From contig JAFNAR010000023.1 of NCBI GenBank assembly GCA_017860255.1, positions 1 through 42,558 on the forward strand: a stretch of DNA of 42,558 bases, given 5' to 3'. Below are positions 8,381 to 17,013 of this stretch, in pieces. Every line of letters starts with the position of its first letter. The first letter of the stretch is position 1. This DNA is from Bacteroidota bacterium (lineage in GTDB: Bacteria; Bacteroidota; Bacteroidia; Bacteroidales; P3). A program made the translations under genes and the position numbers. Under the pieces are notes generated by a model. It was not told the DNA's origin, did not search any database, and saw nothing but the letters and a program-made list of their open reading frames with translations.

Positions 8381-10498
8381 CTAATTTATTTCTTCTTCGG
8401 AAATAGTATTAGAATCTGTTTTGTTTTCTTCTATATTTGAATTTGTGTTGTTATTGGCGCTTTCTTCAACATTTTCAAAAGGACGTTTGCCAAAAATCAA
8501 TTCCAAATCTTCTCTAAATATTACTTCTTTCTCAACAAGTTGCATTGCAAGTTTGTCAAGCTTTTCTATATTTGTTGTAAGTATTTCCTTAGCTTTTTGA
8601 TAAGCCTCTTCAATCATTTTGTGAATTTCATTATCAATGCTTTCAGCTGTTTTTTCGGAGAAAGGTTTTGTAAATCCATATTCGCTTTGTCCTGTTGAGT
8701 CGTAGTAGCTTATATTCCCTATTTTTTCATTTAGTCCATAGTATGCCACCATTGAATAGGCCATCTTGGTTGTTCTTTCCAAATCATTTAATGCTCCTGT
8801 TGACACTTCTCCAAAAACAATATCTTCTGCTGCTCTTCCTCCCAATAGAGAAATCATTTCGTGCATAAGTTGTGATTTGGTTGTTATTTGTCTTTCCTCT
8901 GGCAAATACCATGCTGCTCCAAGTGCTTGTCCTCTTGGAACAATGGTTACTTTAACCAATGGACTTGCATGTTCAAGCATCCAGCTAACTGAAGCATGTC
9001 CTGCTTCATGATATGCTATTGTTTTCTTTTCGTTTGGAGCTATTACTTTATTCTTCTTTTCCAATCCTCCAATAATTCTGTCAACTGCATCAAGGAAATC
9101 CTGTTTGCCTATTAGCTTTTTGTTGTGTCTTGCTGCAATTAAGGCTGATTCATTACAAACATTTGCTATGTCTGCTCCTGAAAATCCTGGAGTTTGTTTT
9201 GCAAGAAATTCAATATCTACGCTTTTCTTGTCATATTTCAGGTTCTTGGTGTGAACCTTAAATATTGCTTTTCTTTCTTCAAGGTCTGGTAGGTCAACAT
9301 GAATTTGTCTATCAAATCTTCCAGCTCTTAGAAGTGCTTTATCTAAAACATCTGCTCTATTGGTTGCTGCAAGTATAATTACTCCTGCATTTGTTCCAAA
9401 TCCATCCATTTCTGTTAGGAGTTGGTTTAATGTGTTTTCTCTTTCGTCATTAGAGCCTGATGCAAGATTTTTTCCTCTTGCTCTACCTATTGCATCAATT
9501 TCATCAATGAAAATAATACATGGTGCTTTTTCTTTTGCTGTTTTAAACAAGTCTCTAACTCTTGATGCTCCAACTCCAACAAACATTTCAACAAAATCAG
9601 ATCCTGAAAGAGAGAAGAAAGGTACTTTGGCTTCTCCTGCAACTGCTTTTGCTAATAATGTTTTTCCTGTTCCTGGAGGACCAACTAAAAGGGCTCCCTT
9701 TGGAATTTTACCTCCAAGGTCTGTATATTTCTTAGGATTTTTCAAAAAGTCAACAATTTCCATTACTTCAAGTTTGGCTCCTTCCAATCCTGCAACATCT
9801 TCAAAGGTTGTCTTAACATCATTCTCTTTGTCGTAAAGTTTGGCTTTTGATTTTCCAACATTGAAAATTCCTCCACCAATTCCTCCACCACCTGAAGATG
9901 AATTTCCTCCTCTCATCATTCTAAAGAAAACTATCCAAATAACAATTAGAATAACAAAAGGTAGTATGAATGAAAGACTTTCTCCCCAAAAGTTTTTCCT
10001 TGTTTCAGGACTAAAAATAATTCTACGTGAACTAATAATCTCACTCTTTTTAACCTCACTTTCAACACCTATGGTATCTCTTGCTATCCATTGGTTTTCA
10101 ATATCTTTTAGTTGTTCCCTAAATTGTGAAAATTCTACAAATTTATAAACATAAAAGCCTTCTTTGGTGTTTGTTTGTGTGCCCAAAAATCCTGATTTTG
10201 GTTTTAAATCATTATATAATGAATCACTCTTTATTGCATCTGGTTTAATATATACCTCTGCAAACTCTTTATTTACAACTGTAATTTTAGAGTAATCTTT
10301 CTTCAAAAGGACTTGTTGGAGTTTCTCCCATTGAATTTCTCTGTTTATTTTTGAATCTCCATTATCGGTAAAGAACATTATTCCTAAGAAAACGAAGACT
10401 GCTATATAAATCCAATAAATATTAAAGGTGAATTTTGGTTTCCCTTTAATTGGATTTTTAAAATTGCTTTTATTTTTGTTTGTTTGTTTGTTCGCCAT
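8381..10498 (-). CDS. ftsH: ATP-dependent zinc metalloprotease FtsH
   Basis: The 705-residue membrane AAA+ protease degrades misassembled membrane proteins and regulatory substrates. Order of parts: N-terminal helix (about 28-44), periplasmic domain, second helix (about 175-193), Gly/Ser-rich linker, AAA+ domain with Walker A GPPGTGKT (273-280) and Walker B IIFIDEIDAIG, then the M41 protease with zinc motif HEAGH (497-501) and LNDLERTTKMA. The tail of about 30 residues is rich in Asn, Glu and Ser and varies between species. It starts 12 bases after rsfS ends. Confidence 0.97.
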   Translation of the reverse strand: MANKQTNKNKSNFKNPIKGKPKFTFNIYWIYIAVFVFLGIMFFTDNGDSKINREIQWEKLQQVLLKKDYSKITVVNKEFAEVYIKPDAIKSDSLYNDLKPKSGFLGTQTNTKEGFYVYKFVEFSQFREQLKDIENQWIARDTIGVESEVKKSEIISSRRIIFSPETRKNFWGESLSFILPFVILIVIWIVFFRMMRGGNSSSGGGGIGGGIFNVGKSKAKLYDKENDVKTTFEDVAGLEGAKLEVMEIVDFLKNPKKYTDLGGKIPKGALLVGPPGTGKTLLAKAVAGEAKVPFFSLSGSDFVEMFVGVGASRVRDLFKTAKEKAPCIIFIDEIDAIGRARGKNLASGSNDERENTLNQLLTEMDGFGTNAGVIILAATNRADVLDKALLRAGRFDRQIHVDLPDLEERKAIFKVHTKNLKYDKKSVDIEFLAKQTPGFSGADIANVCNESALIAARHNKKLIGKQDFLDAVDRIIGGLEKKNKVIAPNEKKTIAYHEAGHASVSWMLEHASPLVKVTIVPRGQALGAAWYLPEERQITTKSQLMHEMISLLGGRAAEDIVFGEVSTGALNDLERTTKMAYSMVAYYGLNEKIGNISYYDSTGQSEYGFTKPFSEKTAESIDNEIHKMIEEAYQKAKEILTTNIEKLDKLAMQLVEKEVIFREDLELIFGKRPFENVEESANNNTNSNIEENKTDSNTISEEEIN

Positions 10499-10510
10499 TT
10501 CTAATTAATA

Positions 10511-10891
10511 TTATTGAACATTTTCTAAATGAGTTTGTGGAGCATCTTTCCACATTTGTTCTATTTTGTAAAAATCACGTGTCTCTTCAAGCATAACGTG
10601 AATGATAACATCAAAATAATCTAATAAAACCCATTGACAATTTTGAAGTCCTTCAATCCTTTTAGGACTTAAGCCAACAGATTGTTTAATTTCTTGTTCA
10701 ATTGCATCTGTTATTGAATCTATATGTGAAGGAGAGTTGCCGGTGCAAACTATATAGTAATCAAATAACGATCCTTCTATTTCTTTTAATGATATTATAG
10801 TAATATCTTTTCCTTTTTTGTCTTGTATCCCCTTGATTGCTATCTCTGTTAGCATAAGTGAGGATTTGTTTGTATTTTTTCTTACTGCCAT
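10511..10891 (-). CDS. rsfS: Ribosome silencing factor RsfS
   Basis: The 126-residue protein belongs to the RsfS/YbeB/iojap family, which binds ribosomal protein L14 on the large subunit and blocks subunit joining in starvation. Typical segments are FDYYIVCTGNSPSHIDSI and WVLLDYFDVIIHVM. I chose the ATG at 10891; an in-frame TTG two codons upstream (10897) is less likely. It is the first gene of the minus-strand cluster and has a promoter-like -7 box just upstream. Confidence 0.93.
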   Translation of the reverse strand: MAVRKNTNKSSLMLTEIAIKGIQDKKGKDITIISLKEIEGSLFDYYIVCTGNSPSHIDSITDAIEQEIKQSVGLSPKRIEGLQNCQWVLLDYFDVIIHVMLEETRDFYKIEQMWKDAPQTHLENVQ

Positions 10892-10912
10892 TTTCAAAGT
10901 TTAATTAACCAG

Positions 10913-10920
10913 CAAAGATA
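10913..10920 (-). promoter_or_regulatory. -7 box for rsfS-ftsH-cdsA-psd cluster
   Basis: TATCTTTG on the minus strand matches TAnnTTTG exactly, 21 bases before the rsfS ATG. A TTG lies about 22 bases further upstream. This is the best candidate for the main promoter of the minus-strand cluster. Confidence 0.55.
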
Positions 10921-11075
10921 CATTATTTTACAATATTAATAACAACTAAAAAAGAAAAAACGATTTTATACAAATAATTGATGTTTCTAAATAAGGTTTT
11001 ATAAGCTTTAATCTTTGTTTAACGAATGCAAAATTCCATTTCTTCTAAGCAATATTTATAGCTTTTTATTTGGGT

Positions 11076-11108
11076 TTTGAATTTGAAATCAATTCTTTTA
11101 TATTTTTG
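11076..11108 (+). promoter_or_regulatory. Bacteroidota-type promoter of the biotin ligase gene
   Basis: TTTG at 11076-11079, a 21-base spacer and TATTTTTG at 11101-11108 match the group's promoter pattern. The gene starts 46 bases downstream. It is divergent from the rsfS promoter in the same 263-base spacer. Confidence 0.65.
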
Positions 11109-11154
11109 CATCATAAATAATTCAAAAAAGAGAAACAGGAAATAAAATAATAAT

Positions 11155-11889
11155 ATGAGCCATTATAATATTCATTGGTTTGAAAGTTTGCATTCTACTC
11201 AGGACTATTTGAAAAACTCCTTTGATGATTCTTTACCTAAATGGACTGTTATTGCTACAAAAGAACAAAAAAAAGGTAAGGGACAAGGTCAAAATGTTTG
11301 GGAGTCGGGAAAAGACATGAATCTAACATTTTCAATTTTGCTTTATCCCAATTTCTTACAGGCAAGAGATCAGTTTCTTATTACTCAAATTCTTTCCTTA
11401 GGTATTTATGACTTCCTAAGTCGCTACTTATCTAACGTATTTATTAAATGGCCAAACGATATTTATGTTGGAAATAATAAAATATGTGGTATTTTAGTGC
11501 AAAACCAAATAATAGGAATGGAATATTCAACTGCCTTTTGCGGAATAGGTATTAATGTTAATCAAACTGGATTTAGTTTTGCTCCAAATCCAACATCATT
11601 AAAATTGGAATTAGATAAGAGTTTTGATTTAGATATATTATTGGAGGAAGTTTTGGATTGTATTAGGATAAGATATGAGCAATTGGAGAATAATTTGATT
11701 TCTGACTATAAAAAAGAATACATAGAGAAGCTATTATTTTATAATGTTTGGAGCAAATATTTATATTGTGATACTGAAATAATGGAGGCAATAATAAAAG
11801 ATGTTGATGAATTTGGACGATTAATTTTGGAAAATAGGATAGGAAAAGAGATAATTGCAGACTTAAAACAGCTAAAATTTCTATTTTAA
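11155..11889 (+). CDS. birA: Biotin-[acetyl-CoA-carboxylase] ligase
   Basis: The 244-residue enzyme activates biotin with ATP and attaches it to a Lys of the biotin carrier protein of acetyl-CoA carboxylase or related enzymes. The biotin-loop motif GKGQGQNVWESG (41-52) and the KWPNDIYVGNNKICGIL segment with the biotin-binding Lys98 are present. There is no N-terminal helix-turn-helix, so unlike E. coli BirA it is not expected to repress transcription. It is divergent from rsfS, a neighbourhood often seen in Bacteroidota. Confidence 0.93.
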   Translation: MSHYNIHWFESLHSTQDYLKNSFDDSLPKWTVIATKEQKKGKGQGQNVWESGKDMNLTFSILLYPNFLQARDQFLITQILSLGIYDFLSRYLSNVFIKWPNDIYVGNNKICGILVQNQIIGMEYSTAFCGIGINVNQTGFSFAPNPTSLKLELDKSFDLDILLEEVLDCIRIRYEQLENNLISDYKKEYIEKLLFYNVWSKYLYCDTEIMEAIIKDVDEFGRLILENRIGKEIIADLKQLKFLF

Positions 11890-11989
11890 TCTCAAAATTA
11901 AATATTTCATTTTTATCCATTTATCTAAGAGTATGATATTTTTTTTACTTTTTCTTCTCGAAAAATTAGGTGGAAATATTGAAAGTTGA

Positions 11990-11997
11990 TACCTTTG
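11990..11997 (+). promoter_or_regulatory. Upstream promoter candidate (P1) of the tRNA-tuf operon
   Basis: TACCTTTG at 11990-11997 matches the TAnnTTTG -7 box. The -33 region is weak. It lies 94 bases upstream of a second, better promoter, so the tRNA-tuf operon may have two starts. The stretch between them contains a run of TTTCAAAAAA/TTTGAAAAA inverted motifs. Confidence 0.45.
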
Positions 11998-12060
11998 CAC
12001 CCGCTTTAAAAAGGTCTTTGAAATGTGAAAGAACAAATTTCAAAAAAATGTTTGAAAAAT

Positions 12061-12091
12061 TTTGTTGTTTCAAAAAATGTTTCTAACTTTG
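12061..12091 (+). promoter_or_regulatory. Main promoter candidate (P2) of the tRNA-tuf operon
   Basis: TTTG at 12061-12064, a 19-base spacer and TAACTTTG at 12084-12091 fit the Bacteroidota promoter closely. The first tRNA starts 36 bases downstream. Confidence 0.65.
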
Positions 12092-12126
12092 CAAACTCTT
12101 TTGTCTTTTTTTGAAGATGAAAATTT

Positions 12127-12200
12127 GCCGATGTAGCTCAGTTGGCCAGAGCAGCTGATTTGTAATCAGCTGGTCGGGGGTTCGAATCCCTCCATCGGCT
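12127..12200 (+). tRNA. tRNA-Thr(TGT)
   Basis: The acceptor arm GCCGATG pairs with CATCGGC and is followed by a T discriminator. The D arm has GCTCAGTTGG, the anticodon stem GCTGA/TCAGC holds loop TTTGTAA with anticodon TGT, and the T loop is TTCGAATC. The length is 74 bases and CCA is not encoded. It is the first gene of the tRNA-tuf operon. Confidence 0.95.
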
Positions 12201-12207
12201 CAAGTTA

Positions 12208-12289
12208 GGGAAGGTACCAGAGTGGTCAAATGGGGCAGACTGTAAATCTGTTGGCGACGCCTTCGTTGGTTCGAATCCAGCCCTTCCCA
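12208..12289 (+). tRNA. tRNA-Tyr(GTA)
   Basis: The acceptor GGGAAGG pairs with CCTTCCC. The anticodon stem GCAGA/TCTGT carries loop CTGTAAA with anticodon GTA. The long variable arm (TGGCGACGCC region) and 82-base length are typical of class II tRNA-Tyr. CCA is not encoded. It starts only 7 bases after tRNA-Thr. Confidence 0.95.
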
Positions 12290-12336
12290 CATAATGTTTG
12301 TTAATTAATAGTTAATAAACATAAATAAAAACACAA

Positions 12337-12409
12337 GCGGAAGTAGCTCATTTGGTAGAGCGATAGCCTTCCAAGCTATAGGTGGCGGGTTCGAGCCCCG
12401 TCTTCCGCT
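12337..12409 (+). tRNA. tRNA-Gly(TCC)
   Basis: The acceptor GCGGAAG pairs with CTTCCGC. The anticodon stem ATAGC/GCTAT holds loop CTTCCAA with anticodon TCC. The T arm GCGGGTTCGAGCCCCG is normal. The length is 73 bases and CCA is not encoded. Confidence 0.95.
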
Positions 12410-12422
12410 CAAAGCTTAAAAG

Positions 12423-12452
12423 AGAGCGGGTTAGAGTAATCTAACTCGTTCT
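12423..12452 (+). promoter_or_regulatory. 12-bp hairpin between tRNA-Gly and tRNA-Thr
   Basis: The arms 12423-12434 and 12441-12452 pair over 12 positions (two G-T pairs) around the six-base loop AGTAAT. No T-tract follows, so it is unlikely to be a terminator. It may be a processing site for the polycistronic tRNA-tuf transcript. Confidence 0.6.
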
Positions 12453-12473
12453 TAATGGCGTTAATAAAACTAA

Positions 12474-12545
12474 GCCGTTGTAGCTCAGTGGTAGAGTACT
12501 TCCTTGGTAAGGAAGGGGTCACGAGTTCAAGTCTCGTCAATGGCT
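12474..12545 (+). tRNA. tRNA-Thr(GGT)
   Basis: The acceptor GCCGTTG pairs with CAATGGC (one G-T pair). The anticodon stem CTTCC/GGAAG holds loop TTGGTAA with anticodon GGT. The T arm is ACGAGTTCAAGTCTCGT. The length is 72 bases. It is the last tRNA before tuf, with a 77-base leader between them. Confidence 0.94.
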
Positions 12546-12622
12546 CTTTCTTTACAATATATGTGTAAATATAAAAGAATATAGATAAATAAATTTAACA
12601 ATTAATTAATACGTCAATTATT

Positions 12623-13810
12623 ATGGCAAAAGAAAAATTCGACCGTTCCAAACCACACGTTAATATTGGTACTATTGGACACGTTGACCACGGTAAAACA
12701 ACTTTAACTGCTGCTATTACAACTGTTTTAGCAGAAAAAGGTTTGTCTGAAGTTAAGTCTTTTGATTCAATCGACTCAGCTCCTGAAGAAAAAGAAAGAG
12801 GGATTACAATTAACACTGCTCACGTAGAGTATCAAACTGCTAGTCGCCACTATGCACACGTTGACTGTCCAGGTCACGCTGACTATGTTAAGAATATGGT
12901 TACTGGAGCTGCTCAAATGGACGGAGCAATCATCGTTGTAGCTGCAACTGATGGTCCAATGCCTCAAACTCGTGAACACATCCTATTAGCACGCCAAGTA
13001 GGTGTTCCTCGTTTAGTAGTATTTATGAATAAAGTTGACTTAGTTGACGATACTGAGTTATTAGACTTAGTTGAAATGGAAGTTCGTGACTTATTAACTT
13101 TCTATTCATTTGACGGAGATAATACACCAATTATTCGTGGATCTGCTTTAGGTGGATTGAATAAAGAACCAATGTGGGTTGATAAAATTATGGAATTAAT
13201 GGATGCTGTTGATTCATGGATTCCACTTCCAACCAGAGATGTTGATAAAGAGTTCTTAATGCCAATTGAAGACGTATTCTCAATTACAGGTCGTGGAACA
13301 GTTGCAACAGGTCGTATTGAAACTGGAGTTGTTAACTCAGGAGATCAAGTAGATATCATCGGTATGGGAGCTGAAAAGCTTAAATCAGTTGTTACAGGAG
13401 TTGAAATGTTCCGTAAGATACTTGATAGAGGTGAAGCTGGAGATAACGTAGGTTTATTACTTAGAGGTATCGATAAAGACGAAATTCGTCGTGGTATGGT
13501 TATCGCTAAACAAAATTCTGTTAAACCTCACAAAAAATTCAAAGCTTCTGTTGTTATCTTGAAGAAAGAAGAAGGTGGACGTCACACTCCATTCCACAAC
13601 AAATATCGTCCTCAATTCTATTTTAGAACAACTGACGTTACAGGAGAAATTACTCTTCCTGATGGAGTTGAAATGGTAATGCCTGGTGATAACTTAGAAA
13701 TTACTGTTAATCTAATTGCAGAAATCGCATTAAATGTTAACCTTAAATTCGCTATTCGTGAAGGCGGTAGAACAGTTGGTGCAGGACAGGTTACTGAAAT
13801 TTTAGACTAA
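12623..13810 (+). CDS. tuf: Elongation factor Tu
   Basis: The 395-residue GTPase delivers aminoacyl-tRNA to the ribosome. Visible G-motifs are [19 protein letters not shown] and NKVD, with the switch I segment [13 protein letters not shown]. The C-terminal barrels contain [11 protein letters not shown] and the ending [16 protein letters not shown]. The length is standard. It lies between the tRNA cluster and tRNA-Trp. It uses many well-recognised codons (GAC, CAC, CGT) compared with its neighbours, as expected for a very highly expressed gene. Confidence 0.98.
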   Translation: MAKEKFDRSKPHVNIGTIGHVDHGKTTLTAAITTVLAEKGLSEVKSFDSIDSAPEEKERGITINTAHVEYQTASRHYAHVDCPGHADYVKNMVTGAAQMDGAIIVVAATDGPMPQTREHILLARQVGVPRLVVFMNKVDLVDDTELLDLVEMEVRDLLTFYSFDGDNTPIIRGSALGGLNKEPMWVDKIMELMDAVDSWIPLPTRDVDKEFLMPIEDVFSITGRGTVATGRIETGVVNSGDQVDIIGMGAEKLKSVVTGVEMFRKILDRGEAGDNVGLLLRGIDKDEIRRGMVIAKQNSVKPHKKFKASVVILKKEEGGRHTPFHNKYRPQFYFRTTDVTGEITLPDGVEMVMPGDNLEITVNLIAEIALNVNLKFAIREGGRTVGAGQVTEILD

Positions 13811-13820
13811 ACTAAACATA

Positions 13821-13852
13821 AAATTACAGAAAGTTAATTCCTGTAATTTTTT
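13821..13852 (+). terminator. Terminator or attenuator after tuf
   Basis: AAATTACAG (13821-13829) and CTGTAATTT (13841-13849) form a perfect 9-bp stem with an 11-base loop, running into six T residues. It stands between tuf and tRNA-Trp, one base before the tRNA, so it may partly end transcription after tuf and lower expression of the downstream genes. Confidence 0.6.
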
Positions 13853-13923
13853 AGGGGCATAGTTCAATGGCAGAATCGCGGTCTCCAAAACCGTTGATGG
13901 GAGTTCGAATCTCTCTGCCCCTG
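13853..13923 (+). tRNA. tRNA-Trp(CCA)
   Basis: The acceptor AGGGGCA pairs with TGCCCCT, with G as discriminator. The anticodon stem GCGGT/ACCGT (one G-T pair) carries loop CTCCAAA with anticodon CCA. The length is 71 bases. The order tuf, tRNA-Trp, secE, nusG is a conserved bacterial arrangement. Confidence 0.95.
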
Positions 13924-13944
13924 CAATATTAAAAATAAGAATTG

Positions 13945-14163
13945 ATGTCTAAGATAATTAATTACGTTAAAGAAAGCTATGATGAACTAATGCATAAAGT
14001 ATCATGGCCAACAATGTCGGAATTGCAAAATAGTACGATTGTAGTATTTGTAGCCTCTTTAATTATTGCCCTAATAATATTTATTATGGATATAATGTTT
14101 GGAGTACATCCTACATTGTTCTGGAAAGGCTTACTTGGTTACTTATATAGCATGATGGGATAA
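13945..14163 (+). CDS. secE: Protein translocase subunit SecE
   Basis: The 72-residue single-helix form of SecE stabilises SecY in the Sec channel. The amphipathic part [17 protein letters not shown] is followed by one membrane helix (about 30-50). I chose the ATG at 13945; an in-frame TTG sits one codon upstream. It starts 21 bases after tRNA-Trp. The usual partner nusG follows after an unusually long 118-base spacer. Confidence 0.93.
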   Translation: MSKIINYVKESYDELMHKVSWPTMSELQNSTIVVFVASLIIALIIFIMDIMFGVHPTLFWKGLLGYLYSMMG

Positions 14164-14181
14164 TTCTCATTTTGTTTGTTT

Positions 14182-14225
14182 TATATATCTTGCTTCCCGT
14201 AGACTTATTGTCATTGAGATATATA
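14182..14225 (+). promoter_or_regulatory. Inverted repeat in the secE-nusG spacer
   Basis: TATATATCT (14182-14190) and AGATATATA (14217-14225) are perfectly complementary, enclosing 26 bases. The 118-base spacer has no gene. It may be an RNA processing or regulatory structure, or a remnant; no clear -7 box was found in it. Confidence 0.4.
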
Positions 14226-14281
14226 GAGGCAATCAATTATTTATTTTTGATGATTATATCAATTTCAATTATTTTCAAATT

Positions 14282-14827
14282 ATGAGTGATCAATCTAAGA
14301 AATGGTATGTTGTTAGAGCAATAGCTGGAAAAGAGAAAAAAGCTAAAGAATACATAGAAAGTGAAATTTCCAGGCTTGCTTTGCAAGAGTTTGTTTCTCA
14401 AGTATTGATTCCAACTGAGAAAGTTTATTCTGTACGCAATGGTAAAAGAATTTCTAAAGATAGAAATCTTTTCCCTGGTTATGTACTTATAGAAGCTAAT
14501 TTAGTTGGTGAAATTGCTCACATTATCAAAGGAATTCCTAATGTTATTAATTTTATTTCAGAGAAAAATGGTAACCCAGTTCCCCTACAAGAGAGCGAAG
14601 TTAACAGAATTCTTGGTAAAATGGATGACATGTATGGTCAATCTGAAGAATTAACTGATCCTTTCATTATTGGAGAATCTGTTAAAATTGTAGATGGACC
14701 TTTTAGTAATTTCTCTGGTACTATTGAAGAAATAAATGACGAAAAGAGAAAATTGAAAGTTACGGTTAAAATATTTGGTCGTAAAACTCCAGTTGAACTT
14801 TCATTTATTCAAGTTGAAAAAGAATAA
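14282..14827 (+). CDS. nusG: Transcription termination/antitermination factor NusG
   Basis: The 181-residue protein binds RNA polymerase and couples it to Rho or the ribosome. The NGN domain starts [18 protein letters not shown] and includes FPGYVLIEA. The C-terminal KOW domain has [18 protein letters not shown]. Length and order are typical. It is followed by rplK after 43 bases. Confidence 0.96.
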   Translation: MSDQSKKWYVVRAIAGKEKKAKEYIESEISRLALQEFVSQVLIPTEKVYSVRNGKRISKDRNLFPGYVLIEANLVGEIAHIIKGIPNVINFISEKNGNPVPLQESEVNRILGKMDDMYGQSEELTDPFIIGESVKIVDGPFSNFSGTIEEINDEKRKLKVTVKIFGRKTPVELSFIQVEKE

Positions 14828-14870
14828 TCGTTTATTTTAATTTTTAATAATCTTTAAGCACAGTCTAAAA

Positions 14871-15296
14871 ATGGCAAAAGAAGTTGCAGGATTAATTAAA
14901 TTACAAATTAAAGGCGCAGCTGCAAACCCATCACCACCTGTTGGTCCTGCATTAGGAGCAAAAGGTGTTAATATTATGGAATTTTGCAAACAGTTTAATG
15001 CACGTACTCAAGAACAAGCTGGAAAGATTGTTCCAGTAATCATTACTGTTTATGCTGACAAGTCTTTTGATTTCGTAATTAAAACCCCACCTGTGGCAGT
15101 TCAATTAAAAGAAGTAACAAAACTTAAAAGTGGTTCAGCAGAACCTAATAGAGTTAAAGTTGCTTCAATAACAATGGATCAAGTTAAGACTATTGCTGAA
15201 GCAAAAATGGTTGACCTAAACTGCTTCACATTAGAATCTGCTATGACTATTGTAAGTGGAACTGCAAGAAGTATGGGTATAACAGTTAAAGAATAG
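14871..15296 (+). CDS. rplK: 50S ribosomal protein L11
   Basis: The 141-residue protein forms part of the GTPase-associated centre on 23S rRNA. It shows the conserved N-terminal segment [20 protein letters not shown] and the C-terminal rRNA-binding part ending [12 protein letters not shown]. Length matches the family. It is the first ribosomal gene of the L11-L1-L10-L7/L12 string. Confidence 0.98.
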   Translation: MAKEVAGLIKLQIKGAAANPSPPVGPALGAKGVNIMEFCKQFNARTQEQAGKIVPVIITVYADKSFDFVIKTPPVAVQLKEVTKLKSGSAEPNRVKVASITMDQVKTIAEAKMVDLNCFTLESAMTIVSGTARSMGITVKE

Positions 15297-15335
15297 TTCT
15301 TTAACAAGTATAAATTTAGAATTTTTCACAACAAA

Positions 15336-16031
15336 ATGGCAAAACATTCGAAAAAACAAAAAGAGGCTTTAGCTAAATTTGATTTAACTAAACTTTACTC
15401 TTTAGATGAAGCTGTGAAAATCGTAAAGGACATTACCTTCACAAAATTTGATTCATCAGTTGATATTGATGTTCGCTTAGGAGTTGACCCTCGTAAAGCA
15501 AATCAAATGGTTAGAGGTATTGTTACTTTGCCACATGGAACAGGTAAAACAAAAAGAGTATTGGTTCTTTGTACTCCTGATAAGGAAGAAGAAGCTAAAG
15601 CAGCCGGAGCTGATTATTTTGGATTAGATGAATATCTTAACAAAATTAAAGGCGGTTGGACGGATATCGATGTAATTATTACAATGCCAAGTGTAATGCC
15701 TAAAATTGGAGCATTAGGAAAAATATTAGGTCCTCGTGGCTTGATGCCTAATCCAAAAACAGGTACAGTTACAATGGAAGTCGGTAAGGCTGTTCAAGAA
15801 GTAAAAGCAGGTAAAATTGATTTTAAAGTTGACAAATATGGTATAATTCATACTGGAGTTGCACGTGTTTCTTTTGATGGTCAAAAGATATGTGATAACG
15901 CTAATGAAGTTTTAGCTTCAATTTTAAAACTTAAACCAACTGCTGCAAAGGGAACTTATGTTAAGAGCGTAACAATTTCTTCAACTATGAGTCCTGGAGT
16001 TAAAATTGATCCAAAATCCATAAGTAAGTAA
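15336..16031 (+). CDS. rplA: 50S ribosomal protein L1
   Basis: The 231-residue protein builds the L1 stalk and helps release the E-site tRNA. Conserved parts are VDVDIRLGVDPR-like [29 protein letters not shown] and the signature [21 protein letters not shown]1 represses its own operon in many bacteria by binding mRNA, but I did not identify such a site. It lies 39 bases after rplK. Confidence 0.98.
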   Translation: MAKHSKKQKEALAKFDLTKLYSLDEAVKIVKDITFTKFDSSVDIDVRLGVDPRKANQMVRGIVTLPHGTGKTKRVLVLCTPDKEEEAKAAGADYFGLDEYLNKIKGGWTDIDVIITMPSVMPKIGALGKILGPRGLMPNPKTGTVTMEVGKAVQEVKAGKIDFKVDKYGIIHTGVARVSFDGQKICDNANEVLASILKLKPTAAKGTYVKSVTISSTMSPGVKIDPKSISK

Positions 16032-16056
16032 ATCTTCACAAGTAAACTTTTGAAAT

Positions 16057-16581
16057 ATGATAAAAGAAGATAAAGGAAAGTTAATTGAATCTATTGGAGC
16101 TGAATTATCAAATTATCCTTATGTATATTTAGTTGATGTTGCTGGATTAAATTCAGTTGACACAGCAAAATTAAGGAGATTATGCTTCCGTAGAGAGGTT
16201 AAGCTTATGACAGTTAAGAACACATTGCTTAGAAAAGCAATGGAAAAATCTGGGATAGATTATTCTGAAATTTTCCCAGCTCTTAATGGTTCTACTTCGA
16301 TCATGCTTTCAAACGTCAACAATTTACCTGCAAAATTAATAAAGGAATTTAGAGCTACAAGCCCTAAACCAGTATTAAAAGCTGCATATGTAGAAGAATC
16401 ATTCTATTTAGGAGATGCAAACTTAGATGTATTGATTAACATCAAATCTAAGGTTGAACTTATTGCTGACATCATTGCAGCATTACAATCTCCAGCAAAG
16501 AATGTTATTGGTGCATTACAGTCAGGAGGCGGAACAATTGCTGGCGTGTTAAAAACATTATCGGAAAAAACAGAAAAATAA
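16057..16581 (+). CDS. rplJ: 50S ribosomal protein L10
   Basis: The 174-residue protein anchors L7/L12 dimers to the ribosome. It shows TAKLRRLCFRREVKLMTVKN, NTLLRKAMEKSG and a C-terminal helical part (AALQSPAKNVIGALQSGGG) that binds L7/L12. It starts 25 bases after rplA and is followed by rplL after 33 bases. Confidence 0.97.
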   Translation: MIKEDKGKLIESIGAELSNYPYVYLVDVAGLNSVDTAKLRRLCFRREVKLMTVKNTLLRKAMEKSGIDYSEIFPALNGSTSIMLSNVNNLPAKLIKEFRATSPKPVLKAAYVEESFYLGDANLDVLINIKSKVELIADIIAALQSPAKNVIGALQSGGGTIAGVLKTLSEKTEK

Positions 16582-16614
16582 AAGTATTGTTAAACATTTA
16601 ATAAAGAAAATAAA

Positions 16615-16989
16615 ATGGCAGATTTAAAAGCGTTTGCAGAACAATTAGTTAATTTAACAGTTAAAGAAGTAAAAGAATTAGCTGATATTTTAAAAGATGA
16701 ATACGGAATTGAACCAGCAGCAGCAGCAGTAGCAGTAGCAGCAGGTCCAGCAGCAGCAGGTCCAGCAGTTGAAGAAAAAACATCATTTGATGTTGTTCTT
16801 GTTGAAGCAGGTGCATCAAAATTAAACGTAGTAAAATTAGTTAAAGATCTTTGCAGTCTTGGATTAAAAGAAGCTAAAGAATTAGTTGATGCAGCTCCAA
16901 AACCTTTGAAAGAAGGAATTTCTAAGGACGAAGCTGAAGCTTTAAAAGCACAATTAGAAGAAGCTGGTGCAAAAGTTGAAGTAAAATAA
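16615..16989 (+). CDS. rplL: 50S ribosomal protein L7/L12
   Basis: The 124-residue stalk protein recruits translation factors. An N-terminal dimerisation domain (1-32), an Ala/Gly/Pro-rich hinge (about 34-54, with [10 protein letters not shown]) and a C-terminal domain starting [14 protein letters not shown] are seen. The hinge is encoded by a GCA-rich run (16714-16770) containing two copies of GCAGGTCCAGCAGCA-like sequence, which could vary in length. A strong hairpin follows before rpoB. Confidence 0.97.
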   Translation: MADLKAFAEQLVNLTVKEVKELADILKDEYGIEPAAAAVAVAAGPAAAGPAVEEKTSFDVVLVEAGASKLNVVKLVKDLCSLGLKEAKELVDAAPKPLKEGISKDEAEALKAQLEEAGAKVEVK

Positions 16990-17013
16990 GACATTTCACC
17001 GCAATATAAATAT

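Noticed and set aside
9360-9836. 158-codon plus-strand frame opposite ftsH
   Set aside because: It mirrors the conserved AAA+ domain on the other strand. Long antisense frames over conserved genes are common by chance.
16714-16770. GCA-rich run in rplL as an unstable microsatellite
   Set aside because: It encodes the normal Ala-rich hinge of L7/L12, which is variable in this group. No evidence of phase variation.
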